In this document: one piece after another, positions 15,821-24,747 of the stretch | How the letters are laid out: each line of letters starts with the position of its first letter | Position numbering within the stretch: position 1 is the first letter of the stretch | Source of the DNA: Ancylomarina longa | GTDB lineage: Bacteria; Bacteroidota; Bacteroidia; Bacteroidales; Marinifilaceae | Assembly (NCBI RefSeq): GCF_003996985.1 | Contig: NZ_RJJX01000026.1 | Span: forward strand, 1 to 38,996 | Reading direction: 5' to 3' | Length of the DNA: 38,996 bases | Notes under the pieces: model-generated | The model's database searches: none | What the model was told of the DNA's origin: nothing | Seen by the model: the letters and a program-made list of their open reading frames with translations, nothing else | Translations under genes and position numbers: made by a program

Positions 15821-16249
15821 TTAGAACGGAAGATCATCTGTTTCAATAGACGAGTTATCTGCCGTTGCAGTCTTTGGACTTTCATCTGGAGTCGATTTTG
15901 CTGCAGAGCTTTCATTGTCTGATTTTTTACCAAGCATTTGAAAACTATTCCCCAAAATTTCGGTAGTGTATCTCTTTACACCTTCTTTATCTTCCCAGGA
16001 ACGAGTTCTGATTTGCCCTTCAATATAAAGTTGCATTCCTTTTTTAACGTACGATTCGGCAATTTCAGCCAATTTGCGCCACAACACGATGTTGTGCCAT
16101 TCGGTTTGAGTAACCTTTTCGTTGTTTTTGTTGGTGTAATTTTCACTGGTAGCCAATGTAAAGTTACATACTGCAACACCATTATCTAAATAACGAACTT
16201 CAGGATCTTTACCAACGTTACCCACTAGAATTACTTTGTTTACTGACAT
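15821..16249 (-). CDS. ssb: Single-stranded DNA-binding protein
   Basis: This 142-residue protein has an OB-fold at 1-106 ([41 protein letters not shown]), a disordered Ser/Asp-rich linker and the acidic tip DDLPF that recruits repair and replication partners. It coats single-stranded DNA as a tetramer. It follows mutY by 62 bp and precedes gldE by 32 bp. Another ssb copy elsewhere in the genome is possible. Confidence 0.95.
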   Translation of the reverse strand: MSVNKVILVGNVGKDPEVRYLDNGVAVCNFTLATSENYTNKNNEKVTQTEWHNIVLWRKLAEIAESYVKKGMQLYIEGQIRTRSWEDKEGVKRYTTEILGNSFQMLGKKSDNESSAAKSTPDESPKTATADNSSIETDDLPF

Positions 16250-16311
16250 TTTGTTTGATTTTTTTTAGTTAACAATACTTTAAAGATACAAACTTTTTTA
16301 TTGTATCATAA

Positions 16312-17373
16312 TCAACTCTCAGATTCTTTTTTGAGGAAAAGTTTAATAAATGATTCTATGGGTTTAGGAACCGGGTAATTTTCCCATTCCTCCCAACTAA
16401 TAAATTTAAACTTTTCTTTTATTCCAGTATCATTAGAAATTGTAATGTGAATAAAACTGATATGAATATTCTGATGGGTTAATTTGTGTACTTTATTTTT
16501 GTAAATGGATTGAATTACCAGCTCCGAATTTCCAAAACAATCAATCCATTCTTTAGATTGTAGTAATTCTTCCATAGAAATGGACTCACTCTTCTCTATT
16601 AATGGGAATTGATACAAGTTTCTCCAAATGTCATTTCCTTCCCTTTTTACAATTGCCAAAGAATCGTTACAAGATAGGAACAAATAGTAAAAGTATCGAT
16701 TTTTCAATTTGATTTGTTTGGTTTTCTTAGGTAATAGTGCTACTAGTCCTGATTGCGAAGCAGTGCAACTTTTTAGCAAAGGGCAAATATCACATTTTGG
16801 CGATTTGGGCGTGCATTGTAACGCACCAAATTCAATAATGGCCTGATTGTAAATTTCCGGACTGGCTTTCCCCATTGTTTCGCTCGCTAATTTCTGAAAT
16901 ATTTTTTTCCCAACAGAGGAGTCAATTGGAGTTTTTACACCATAATATCTGGATAATATCCGAAATACATTTCCATCTAATACGGCATAAGGTAAATTAA
17001 AGGCAAAGGCAGAAATCGCTGCCGCTGTATAGGTTCCGATTCCTTTTAATTCTAGAATATCAGGATAGTTTACAGGAAATACCCCATTATGCTGTGATTG
17101 AATTGTTTTTGAAGCTGTATGCAAATTTCTTGCTCGGGAGTAATAGCCTAAACCCTGCCACATTTTCAATACCTCTTGTTCTTCGGCCATGGCCAAATCT
17201 CCTATTGTCGGGAATCGATCAATAAATCGCAGGTAATATTCTATTACAGAGGCAACTTTAGTTTGTTGCAGCATTATTTCTGATATCCAAATGAGGTAGG
17301 CATCCTTAGTTTGACGCCAAGGAAGATCTCTTTTGTGTTGGTTATACCAGTTTATGATTTGGTTACTAAGCAT
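16312..17373 (-). CDS. mutY: A/G-specific adenine glycosylase MutY
   Basis: This 353-residue base-excision repair enzyme removes adenine mispaired with 8-oxoguanine. The HhH-GPD domain includes catalytic Glu32 (SEIMLQQT), the hairpin LKGIGTYTAAAI (109-120) and Asp133 (LDGNVFR). The 4Fe-4S cysteines C187, C194, C197 and C203 show the canonical C-x6-C-x2-C-x5-C spacing. A NUDIX-like 8-oxoG recognition domain fills about 230-350. Length is normal. It is first of the series leading to ssb and gldE, and divergent from the HU gene. Confidence 0.95.
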   Translation of the reverse strand: MLSNQIINWYNQHKRDLPWRQTKDAYLIWISEIMLQQTKVASVIEYYLRFIDRFPTIGDLAMAEEQEVLKMWQGLGYYSRARNLHTASKTIQSQHNGVFPVNYPDILELKGIGTYTAAAISAFAFNLPYAVLDGNVFRILSRYYGVKTPIDSSVGKKIFQKLASETMGKASPEIYNQAIIEFGALQCTPKSPKCDICPLLKSCTASQSGLVALLPKKTKQIKLKNRYFYYLFLSCNDSLAIVKREGNDIWRNLYQFPLIEKSESISMEELLQSKEWIDCFGNSELVIQSIYKNKVHKLTHQNIHISFIHITISNDTGIKEKFKFISWEEWENYPVPKPIESFIKLFLKKESES

Positions 17374-17457
17374 CTCGAAAACTTTACCGGATGAATTTTT
17401 TTTTCAAATTTGGGTAAAAATATTTGTTTTCGATTTCATTAATACCTAGAAATCATA

Positions 17458-17465
17458 TATATTTG
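17458..17465 (+). promoter_or_regulatory. -7 box for the HU gene
   Basis: TATATTTG, a perfect TAnnTTTG, lies 58 bp before the HU ATG at 17524. It sits in the 150-bp divergent region shared with mutY. Confidence 0.55.
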
Positions 17466-17523
17466 CACTCTGATTTGAGGAAATGATGTTGTAAATAATT
17501 GATAATTAAAGATTTTTTAAGAG

Positions 17524-17808
17524 ATGACTAAAGCAGATATTGTTAACGAGATTTCTAAAAACACAGGAATTGAGAAAATTACAGTACAAAAGACTGTTGA
17601 AGCTTTTATGGATACAATCAAAGGTTCATTAGTAAAAGGAAAGAATGTGTATTTGAGAGGTTTCGGAAGTTTTATCGTTAAGAAAAGAGCAGAGAAAACT
17701 GCAAGAAACATTTCTAAAAACACTACAATTATAATCCCTGAACACTTTATTCCAGCTTTTAAACCAGCTAAAACTTTCGTGAGTAAAGTGAAAACTAATG
17801 TAAAGTAG
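17524..17808 (+). CDS. HU/IHF-family DNA-binding protein
   Basis: This 94-residue nucleoid protein forms dimers that bend DNA. The N-terminal helices (1-40) and beta arm with FGSFIVKKRAEKTARN (about 47-62) are typical. In the arm the usual RNPxTG reads RNISKN, so the proline that intercalates into DNA in HU/IHF is missing; I recall this from other Bacteroidota HU proteins. The C-terminal FIPAFKPAKTF is standard. The start has no ribosome binding sequence, as usual for the phylum. The 30-aa basic protein gene follows after 34 bp. Confidence 0.92.
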   Translation: MTKADIVNEISKNTGIEKITVQKTVEAFMDTIKGSLVKGKNVYLRGFGSFIVKKRAEKTARNISKNTTIIIPEHFIPAFKPAKTFVSKVKTNVK

Positions 17809-17842
17809 TTTTAAGATTTAAATTCATTAAATATTAGAAGTT

Positions 17843-17935
17843 ATGCCTAGCGGAAAGAAAAGAAAAAGACATAAGATGGCAACACACAAGCGTAAAAAGA
17901 GATTAAGAAAAAATCGTCATAAGAAGAAGAAATAG
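17843..17935 (+). CDS. Tiny basic protein, AURKAIP1/COX24 (mS38/bS22-like) type
   Basis: This 30-residue protein, MPSGKKRKRHKMATHKRKKR and then LRKNRHKKKK, is over half Lys/Arg, with start ATG 17843 and stop 17933-17935. The KRKRHKMxTHKRKKRLRKNRHK pattern is the COX24_C/AURKAIP1 motif found in mitochondrial ribosomal protein mS38 and small bacterial ribosomal proteins of the bS22 kind. A role in the small ribosomal subunit is inferred from the family. It lies 34 bp after HU and before RNase G, an order I recall as conserved in Bacteroidota. It is easily missed because of its size. Confidence 0.85.
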   Translation: MPSGKKRKRHKMATHKRKKRLRKNRHKKKK

Positions 17936-17969
17936 ATTTCTTTAAATGCTTTTGTAAGAATAAAATAAA

Positions 17970-18003
17970 TAAACCTAAAGAACTTTTTAGTACTTTAGGT
18001 TTA
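17970..18003 (+). terminator. Hairpin between the small basic gene and RNase G
   Basis: An 11-bp perfect stem (TAAACCTAAAG at 17970-17980, CTTTAGGTTTA at 17993-18003) has a 12-nt loop. The T-run after it is poor, so it may be a weak terminator or a processing/stability element controlling read-through into the RNase G gene. Confidence 0.6.
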
Positions 18004-18052
18004 TCTATTTGTAAGAACTGATTACCTTTAATAAAAATTAGAAGATTTTATA

Positions 18053-19606
18053 GTGAATAACGAGCTAGTAATTGATGTAACCCCTAATGAAATTGTTATT
18101 GCACTACTTAGCAATAAGCAGTTGATTGAATTAACCAGAGAAAAAAGTAATCTTCAATTTGCAGTAGGAGATATATATCTCGGTAAAGTGAAAAAAATTA
18201 TGCCGGGTTTAAATGCAGCCTTTGTAGATGTGGGATATGAAAAAGACGCTTTTCTGCACTATTTAGATTTAGGTCATCAATTTCTTTCTTTAAATAAATT
18301 TCTACAACAAGCCTTAGCACGAAAAGGCAAAAATATCTCAATCTCGAAAATGAGATTGGAAAAGGATATCGATAAGAATGGAACAATATCTGATGTTGTA
18401 AAATCTGGACAGTATATATTGGTACAAGTTGCAAAAGAGCCAATATCTACTAAAGGACCAAGACTTTGTTCTGAAATTTCAATTGCCGGAAGAAATTTGG
18501 TTTTGATCCCTTTCTCTGATAAAGTTTCTATATCACAAAAAATTAAATCGGCCGAAGAAAAGAATCGACTTAAGCAATTGCTTCAAAGCATTAAGCCTAA
18601 GAATTATGGCGTAATTGTGAGAACTGTTGCCGAAGGGAAACGAGTAGCTGAACTGGATCAGGAGTTGAGAGCACTGGTTGAAAAATGGGAAGATAGCTTT
18701 CTTCAGATTCGGGAGATGCACCCTCCAAAATTGGTTTTAGGGGAAATAGACAGAACTACTGCTATTCTGCGAGATATTTTAAATTCCTCTTTCGAAAATA
18801 TTTATGTGAATGATGCAGCGGCAGCAAAAGACTTGAAATTATATATTTCAGGTATTGCACCGGAAAAATCTAAAATTGTAAAGCATATCACTGGCGAATT
18901 GCCAATTTTCGATCAATTGGGAATTGATAAACAAATAAAATCATCATTTGGCAAAACAGTTTCTTTTAAAAACGGAGCTTATCTTATTATTGAACACACA
19001 GAAGCATTTCATGTAATTGATGTGAATAGTGGTAATCGTTCTAAGGCAGGCAATGATCAGGAAACTAATGCAATGGAAGTAAATATTGCTGCAGCACAAG
19101 AAATTGCGCGGCAATTGCGCTTACGTGATATGGGGGGTATTATCGTTGTTGATTTTATTGATATGCATTTGGCCGAAAATCGACAGAAAGTTTTCGAAAA
19201 GATGAAAGAGATGATGGCACTAGATAGTACCAAGCATAATATATTGCCATTAAGTAAGTTCGGATTAATGCAGATTACACGTCAGCGTGTTCGTCCTGAG
19301 ATGAATGTTGAGATTCAGGAAAAATGTCCAACTTGTTTGGGTACTGGTAAAATTGCTCCCGCAGTTTTATTAACGGATCAAATCAAACAAAAGCTCGATG
19401 TAATTGTTGATCGGCAATCCGAAAAACACCTAACCTTAAAAGTTCATCCATTTGTAGGAGCATATATTAATAAAGGTTTTTGGAAGAATTTGCGTCGCCA
19501 ATGGCAATCCGAACTTGGCATTAAACTTACCGTAAAAGAGATTCCTTCCTATGATTTATTGGGATACAAATTTTTCGATAAAAATAATCAGGAAATAGAA
19601 TATTAG
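18053..19606 (+). CDS. rng: Ribonuclease E/G family protein (RNase G)
   Basis: This 517-residue endoribonuclease processes rRNA and mRNA, cutting single-stranded RNA near 5' monophosphate ends. The start is GTG at 18053, giving MNNELVIDVTPNE, the standard RNase G beginning. An S1 domain lies at about 36-125, followed by the catalytic region with Mg2+ aspartates D323 (VIDVNSGN) and D367 (VVDFIDM), and the zinc-link cysteines C425-PT-C428. The length without a long C-terminal scaffold fits RNase G rather than full RNase E. A hairpin precedes the gene; it may share transcription with HU and the tiny basic gene. Confidence 0.94.
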   Translation: MNNELVIDVTPNEIVIALLSNKQLIELTREKSNLQFAVGDIYLGKVKKIMPGLNAAFVDVGYEKDAFLHYLDLGHQFLSLNKFLQQALARKGKNISISKMRLEKDIDKNGTISDVVKSGQYILVQVAKEPISTKGPRLCSEISIAGRNLVLIPFSDKVSISQKIKSAEEKNRLKQLLQSIKPKNYGVIVRTVAEGKRVAELDQELRALVEKWEDSFLQIREMHPPKLVLGEIDRTTAILRDILNSSFENIYVNDAAAAKDLKLYISGIAPEKSKIVKHITGELPIFDQLGIDKQIKSSFGKTVSFKNGAYLIIEHTEAFHVIDVNSGNRSKAGNDQETNAMEVNIAAAQEIARQLRLRDMGGIIVVDFIDMHLAENRQKVFEKMKEMMALDSTKHNILPLSKFGLMQITRQRVRPEMNVEIQEKCPTCLGTGKIAPAVLLTDQIKQKLDVIVDRQSEKHLTLKVHPFVGAYINKGFWKNLRRQWQSELGIKLTVKEIPSYDLLGYKFFDKNNQEIEY

Positions 19607-19659
19607 AATTTGAAGTATTCTTCCTTTAGGAGAAATTATGTTATTGGAATGTTAATTGG

Positions 19660-19690
19660 TTTGCTTGGCTGTTTTATAATACTATTTTTG
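19660..19690 (+). promoter_or_regulatory. dsbD promoter (-33/-7)
   Basis: TTTG (19660-19663) and TATTTTTG (19683-19690) are separated by exactly 19 bp, the best match to the Bacteroidota promoter in this window. The ATG at 19721 lies 30 bp further on. Confidence 0.75.
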
Positions 19691-19720
19691 TGAGTATTAA
19701 AAGCAACAAAACTAAACCAT

Positions 19721-21709
19721 ATGAAAAAAAAGCTTCTTATATTATTTTTAGGAGTTCTCCTAAGTAATATATTTGTTCTTCGTGCCCAGATTCAAAAAAC
19801 GGTAAGCTGGAATTATTCTACCGAAAAAATTAGCGACTCAGAAATCAATTTGGTATTTAAAGCTAATATTGATAAGGAGTGGCATATGTATTCCCAACAT
19901 TTCGAAGACGGAGGGCCAATTCGTTTGAATTTCACTTTTAATGATTCTGATAAGTTCGAAAGAATTGGCGATGTAGAAGAAATTAGTAAGCCTAAATCAG
20001 AATTTGATAATATCTTCGAAATGAATATCCAATATTTCGAAGGGAAAGCTATCCTAAAACAGAAAGTTAAATTACTTTCAAAAAGTCCTTTCATCATTTC
20101 TGGAGAGATGGAATATCAAACTTGTAGGGAAGGGGAGTGCGTGATGTTTACTCCTGATTTCAGTTTTAATATTAACGAAGGAGCTGCTGTTGCGAGTTCT
20201 CCAAAAAAGATTGTAAAAAGGGAAGTCATTAATCCAATGAAAAATCCTCGCAAAGAGTATTCTTCTTTGTGGTCTTTATTTTTTATCGCATTTAGTTTTG
20301 GTTTAATTGCTCTTTTAACTCCTTGCGTTTTCCCGATGATACCAATGACGGTATCATTTTTCATGAACAGCTCAGAAAATCGTCGAAAGGCTGTTATTAA
20401 TGCTATTTTGTATGGTGTTTCTATTATTGGAATATATACTATTATAGGGACTATTGTAGCAATTACCTTAGGTGCTGATTTTGCAAATTGGTTGAGTACC
20501 CATTGGATACCAAATGTGTTGTTTTTTGTGATTTTTATTGCCTTTGCATTCTCCTTTTTTGGTATGTTTGAGATAACGATGCCAAGCTGGTTGGTAAATA
20601 AATCTGTTGCACATGAAGACAAAGGAGGATTTGCCGGGTCGTTCTTTATGGCATTTACTTTGGTTTTAGTTTCCTTTTCATGCACCGGACCAATTGTCGG
20701 ATCAATTCTAGTGAAATCTGCCGGAGGTGAAGTCTTAGAACCCATAGTTGGGATGTTTGGTTTCTCGTTGGCATTTGCATTACCATTTACTTTATTCGCT
20801 ATTTTTCCTTCCTGGTTAAACAACCTTCCAAAATCGGGTGGTTGGTTAAATTCGGTTAAAGTTATATTAGGATTTTTAGAGTTAGCCTTTGGTTTAAAGT
20901 TCTTAAGTATTGCCGATCAAACCTATCATTGGGGACTTTTAGACCGGGAAATTTATCTTGGTATTTGGATCGTAATTTTCACCTTAATGGGATTCTATTT
21001 ATTAGGGAAATTAAAATTTAGCCATGATAGTGATGTAAAATATATTTCTGTTCCAAGATTAATATTAGCGATATTCTCTTTTTCTTTTGTTGTTTATATG
21101 ATTCCAGGAATGTTTGGAGCGCCTCTAAAAGGAATTTCTGGATATCTACCTCCGCAAACTACTCAGGATTTTGATATTTCTGCTATCGTAAGAGATCAAT
21201 CTGGTGCGAACTTTGAACAGTCGAAGAATGAAATATGCGAAACTCCAAAATATTCTGAGCATTTGAAACTACCACATGGTTTAAAAGGATATTTTGATTT
21301 TGAGCAAGGTTTGGCATGTGCCAAATCTCAAAATAAACCGATTTTTATTGATTTTACAGGGCATGGATGCGTTAACTGTAGGGAAATGGAAGCCAATGTG
21401 TGGTCGGATGCCAGAGTTCAAAAAATATTGAGGGAGGACTATATTATCATCGCACTCTATGTGGATGATAAACAAAAACTACCTAAAGAGGATTGGGTAA
21501 CTTCTAGTTACGATGGTAAGCTTAAAAAGACCTTAGGCAGAAAATATGCCGATTTCCAGATCTCTAGATTTGGTGTGAATGCACAACCTTATTATGTACT
21601 TTTAGATCACCAGGAAAAGACTTTGGTTGATCCTCGAGCTTATAATTTAGATGTAGATTCATTTATTGAGTTTCTCGAAAACGGGAAAAAGGAATTTGAA
21701 AAAAGATAA
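19721..21709 (+). CDS. dsbD: Thiol:disulfide interchange protein DsbD
   Basis: This 662-residue three-part protein carries electrons from cytosolic thioredoxin to periplasmic thiols. After a signal peptide (1-22), the DsbD-alpha domain has Cys135 and Cys140 (CREGEC). Eight membrane segments cover about 183-480, with the membrane cysteines in LTPCVFPMIP (C202) and SCTGPIVG. The C-terminal thioredoxin-like domain has C550-VN-C553 (GHGCVNCREME). All three redox pairs are present, so it should be active in cytochrome c maturation or disulfide isomerisation. It is monocistronic with a strong promoter and terminator. Confidence 0.93.
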   Translation: MKKKLLILFLGVLLSNIFVLRAQIQKTVSWNYSTEKISDSEINLVFKANIDKEWHMYSQHFEDGGPIRLNFTFNDSDKFERIGDVEEISKPKSEFDNIFEMNIQYFEGKAILKQKVKLLSKSPFIISGEMEYQTCREGECVMFTPDFSFNINEGAAVASSPKKIVKREVINPMKNPRKEYSSLWSLFFIAFSFGLIALLTPCVFPMIPMTVSFFMNSSENRRKAVINAILYGVSIIGIYTIIGTIVAITLGADFANWLSTHWIPNVLFFVIFIAFAFSFFGMFEITMPSWLVNKSVAHEDKGGFAGSFFMAFTLVLVSFSCTGPIVGSILVKSAGGEVLEPIVGMFGFSLAFALPFTLFAIFPSWLNNLPKSGGWLNSVKVILGFLELAFGLKFLSIADQTYHWGLLDREIYLGIWIVIFTLMGFYLLGKLKFSHDSDVKYISVPRLILAIFSFSFVVYMIPGMFGAPLKGISGYLPPQTTQDFDISAIVRDQSGANFEQSKNEICETPKYSEHLKLPHGLKGYFDFEQGLACAKSQNKPIFIDFTGHGCVNCREMEANVWSDARVQKILREDYIIIALYVDDKQKLPKEDWVTSSYDGKLKKTLGRKYADFQISRFGVNAQPYYVLLDHQEKTLVDPRAYNLDVDSFIEFLENGKKEFEKR

Positions 21710-21726
21710 AATATGGAACTCTCGAA

Positions 21727-21760
21727 AAGGCTGAAATAGGAAACTGTTTCGGCCTTTTTT
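21727..21760 (+). terminator. dsbD terminator
   Basis: The stem AAGGCTGAAA (21727-21736) and TTTCGGCCTT (21747-21756) has one G-U pair and runs into six T residues. It begins 17 bp after the dsbD stop. Confidence 0.85.
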
Positions 21761-21798
21761 CCTTTCTATTTAAAATCATTATAAGCTGATTATATTTT

Positions 21799-21825
21799 TT
21801 TGAAGGATTATAATTTCTACTTTTG
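21799..21825 (+). promoter_or_regulatory. Promoter of the COG2509-type gene
   Basis: TACTTTTG (21818-21825) fits the -7 consensus, and TTTG (21799-21802) could be the -33 element with a somewhat short 15-bp spacer. The ATG is at 21888. Confidence 0.5.
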
Positions 21826-21887
21826 AAAGTTTGCCTTTAGAAAAATCCAGGCAAACCACATTAATCTTTACAAATTAATAGAAACGT

Positions 21888-23279
21888 ATGAAGAAATACG
21901 ATGTGATTATTGTTGGTGCCGGACCAGCGGGAATATTTTGTGCTTATGAACTAGTAAAGAATAGAGCAGATTTAAAAATTCTGATTCTGGAGAAGGGGAG
22001 AGGAATAGCACAACGGAAATGCCCAAAACACACAAATGGTGGACAGTGTGTACATTGTAAGCCGTGTAGCATTACTACGGGATGGGCCGGTGCAGGAGCC
22101 TTTTCGGATGGAAAATTATCTTTATCGCATGAGGTAGGTGGTACATTGCCCGAATATCTTGGCGTAGAAGAGACAATAGCACTAATAAAATATACCGATG
22201 AAGTTTATCTTGAATTTGGTGCAGCTAGTGATATTCATGGGGAGATTCTTACGCCAGCAATGAAAAAAATCCGCAAGAAGGCTATTGAATCGAACCTTAA
22301 ATTAGTGCATTGCCCAGTTCGTCATCTTGGAACTGAAAAAGCCCAGGATCTCTATCGGAAATTGTACGAATATGTTATTGATAGAGGTGTTAAAGTTCGT
22401 TTTAATTGTGCTGTAGAGCAATTACTTCTTGAGGGGGATAAAATTAAAGGGGTAAGGAATGGTTCCGGAGATTATTTTGCCGATCTGGTAATGGTTTCGG
22501 TTGGACGAGATGGAGCGGATTGGCTGATGAAGGAGTGTACAAAGGAAAGCATATCCACGGAAGTGGGAGTTGTTGACATTGGCGTTAGATTAGAATGTCG
22601 CAATGAAATAATGCAAGAAATTAATGATAACTTTTACGAAGCCAAATTAATTCACTATACGCATACTTTTGATGATAAAGTTCGGACCTTCTGTAGTAAT
22701 CCAGGTGGATTTGTTTCTTCAGAATATTACGATGGAGATCTTGCGGTTGTGAACGGACATAGTTATAAAGATTTAAAAAGTGACAACACCAACTTTGCAC
22801 TGCTGGTATCGCAAAAATTTACTGAACCATTTAATGCCCCAATCGAATATGGAAAGCATATTGCACGTTTGGCGAATATGCTTACCAATAACCAAATTTT
22901 AGTGCAACGTTTTGGTGATTTGGTAAGAGGAAGGCGAACAACAGCAAAGCGACTGTATAGAAATAATATCATCCCAACCCTTAAGGATGCTATACCAGGT
23001 GATTTGAGTTTGGTATTACCTCACCGAATTTTAAAAGATATTGAAGAAATGATACTTGCTTTGGATAAAGTGAGTCCGGGATTGGCATCTGATGAAACCC
23101 TTTTGTATGGAGTTGAAGTGAAGTTCTACAGTAACATTACTAAGGTGGATGATAAATTTCAATCCACTTCAGTGAAAAATTTGTTTTTGGGTGGAGATGG
23201 AGCCGGAATCACAAGAGGTTTGATGCAAGCTTCGGTAAATGGAGTTGTGATCGCTCGTGAATTCTTAAAACAGTTATAG
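21888..23279 (+). CDS. FAD-dependent dehydrogenase, COG2509-like
   Basis: This 463-residue flavoprotein starts with the Rossmann motif VGAGPAGIFCAYEL (9-22) and ends with an FAD-binding LGGDGAGITRGLMQASVNGV segment typical of the group. Near 45-63 it has a four-cysteine cluster, CPKHTNGGQCVHCKPC (C-x8-C-x2-C-x2-C), followed by TGWAGAGAFSDGKL. This matches uncharacterised FAD-dependent dehydrogenases (COG2509). The cysteines could bind zinc or an iron-sulfur cluster; that is not established. The substrate is unknown. It is monocistronic, convergent with the histidine kinase gene. Confidence 0.85.
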   Translation: MKKYDVIIVGAGPAGIFCAYELVKNRADLKILILEKGRGIAQRKCPKHTNGGQCVHCKPCSITTGWAGAGAFSDGKLSLSHEVGGTLPEYLGVEETIALIKYTDEVYLEFGAASDIHGEILTPAMKKIRKKAIESNLKLVHCPVRHLGTEKAQDLYRKLYEYVIDRGVKVRFNCAVEQLLLEGDKIKGVRNGSGDYFADLVMVSVGRDGADWLMKECTKESISTEVGVVDIGVRLECRNEIMQEINDNFYEAKLIHYTHTFDDKVRTFCSNPGGFVSSEYYDGDLAVVNGHSYKDLKSDNTNFALLVSQKFTEPFNAPIEYGKHIARLANMLTNNQILVQRFGDLVRGRRTTAKRLYRNNIIPTLKDAIPGDLSLVLPHRILKDIEEMILALDKVSPGLASDETLLYGVEVKFYSNITKVDDKFQSTSVKNLFLGGDGAGITRGLMQASVNGVVIAREFLKQL

Positions 23280-23342
23280 AGGTTTAAACAGTTAGGTTGT
23301 GGAGCAAGCACACTCTACAACCAAGCTTGTTTTTTAAAGATA

Positions 23343-24449
23343 TTATTTGGGAAGATAAAAACTAAAAGTACTTCCTTGATTTGGGATACTTTCTATTTTC
23401 ACCCAACCATCTAATTTTTTAACAATCCTTTTTACAATGGAGAGCCCCAGTCCATGGCCTTTTACAAAACCATTACCTAATTTTTGTGGATCAATAAAAA
23501 GCAATTCACATTCCCTTTCGGATAGTCCATTTCCGTTATCTTTAATCCAATATTTAATATAACCATTTTCGACTTTATTGCTTCCAATTTCCAATTTTGG
23601 AGGATTTCCTCCATACTTAATTCCATTGCGAATATAGTTGAACCAGACCTCCTCAATCCAAGGGGCATATCCTTTTGATTTTTCAAATTGAGCTGGAAAA
23701 ACAATCTGAGCACTATTTTTTTCGGTTGGAGAAATTCGGCTAAGTGCTTCTAAAATAATATCCTTCATGGCAAGTTGCGTTTTTACAACTTCTTCTTTTT
23801 TTCGATTAGCAAAAAGTAACATTTCCCGTATGATACTGTTCATTTTAAAGCCACTTTGAACAATCATTTCCAGAAATTCATCTTTTTTTTCCTTTGTCAG
23901 TCGATCATTTATTTGAAGGATCTGGCTAAAGCCGATAATACTATTCAATTGAGAATGTAATTCATGAGCAATGGTATGGGCATAAGCATCTAATTCTAAA
24001 TTTTGTTTTATAAGTTCATTTTCTGCAAGCACTCTGGTAGTTATATCGGTAATAAATGCCATGCCAAAAACATCATATTTTGTACGGATGTAGCTCAAAC
24101 TAATTTCAAGCCATATTTCAGTACCATCTTTTTTGCATCCCAAAAGTTTAGATGTAGAATGACCCATAGGTCTGATTTTAGGCTGATCAAAGTAGGTACT
24201 TAAATGAAAATAGTGTTGTTTTTTGAATCGGGATGGTATTAAGATGTCAATATTTTGGCCAATAAGTTCATCTTTCTGATAAGCAAAAAGATCAAGTGAT
24301 TTTTGATTTACCCGAATGATTTCTCCAAATTTATTAATGAAAATAACACCTTCAGACAACGATTCAATTAGCTTATGAACAGAAAGTCGATCGTTGAAAA
24401 TCTCCGAGAAATCTATCATCTTCTTGTCCTTTTTTAATTTAGCATTCAA
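23343..24449 (-). CDS. Soluble PAS-domain sensor histidine kinase
   Basis: This 368-residue protein has no membrane segment or signal peptide. A PAS domain (about 20-140: GVIFINKFGEIIRVNQ, IDILIPSRFKKQHY, DGTEIWLEIS) is followed by HisKA with phospho-acceptor His162 (IAHELHSQLNSIIGF) and HATPase_c with an N-box (NYIRNGIKYGG), G1 (IKDNGNGLSE) and G2 (GHGLGLSIVKRIVKKLDG). It should autophosphorylate in response to an internal signal. No response regulator is adjacent, so it is an orphan kinase. The first Met is 24449; a second at residue 11 is possible. Confidence 0.92.
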   Translation of the reverse strand: MNAKLKKDKKMIDFSEIFNDRLSVHKLIESLSEGVIFINKFGEIIRVNQKSLDLFAYQKDELIGQNIDILIPSRFKKQHYFHLSTYFDQPKIRPMGHSTSKLLGCKKDGTEIWLEISLSYIRTKYDVFGMAFITDITTRVLAENELIKQNLELDAYAHTIAHELHSQLNSIIGFSQILQINDRLTKEKKDEFLEMIVQSGFKMNSIIREMLLFANRKKEEVVKTQLAMKDIILEALSRISPTEKNSAQIVFPAQFEKSKGYAPWIEEVWFNYIRNGIKYGGNPPKLEIGSNKVENGYIKYWIKDNGNGLSERECELLFIDPQKLGNGFVKGHGLGLSIVKRIVKKLDGWVKIESIPNQGSTFSFYLPK

Positions 24450-24532
24450 TATTCGAATACCTAAGGTACTAAAAATGGAAATAAAAAAGACTAATTTGTC
24501 TGTTAATAGTGATTGAAATAGAATGTTCTATA

Positions 24533-24673
24533 ATGAACAAATCTGCAAAATATGGATTTATGCTTGCTACAGTATTTGCAGGCATATTATTTCTAGGAGC
24601 ATTGTATAATTTGATTAGCGATCCAACCAAAAAAAGATTACAGGAACTGGAGTTGAGTGAATGTCAGAATTAA
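24533..24673 (+). CDS. Possible 46-residue single-pass membrane protein
   Basis: An open frame from ATG 24533 to TAA 24671-24673 encodes a peptide with a clear membrane helix (about 8-26, GFMLATVFAGILFLGALY) and a charged cytoplasmic tail with KKRLQELELSE. It lies alone in the gap between the histidine kinase and two-CW genes, divergent from the kinase. The pattern (basic start, helix, amphipathic tail) looks like a real small membrane protein, but no family is recognised and a chance frame is not excluded. Confidence 0.5.
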   Translation: MNKSAKYGFMLATVFAGILFLGALYNLISDPTKKRLQELELSECQN

Positions 24674-24747
24674 GATTTTATAAAAACCTTAGTAGGATTA
24701 TAGCTTAAGGGAATGAGCTTTAAATGAAGAATAGATTGTTGAGGTTT

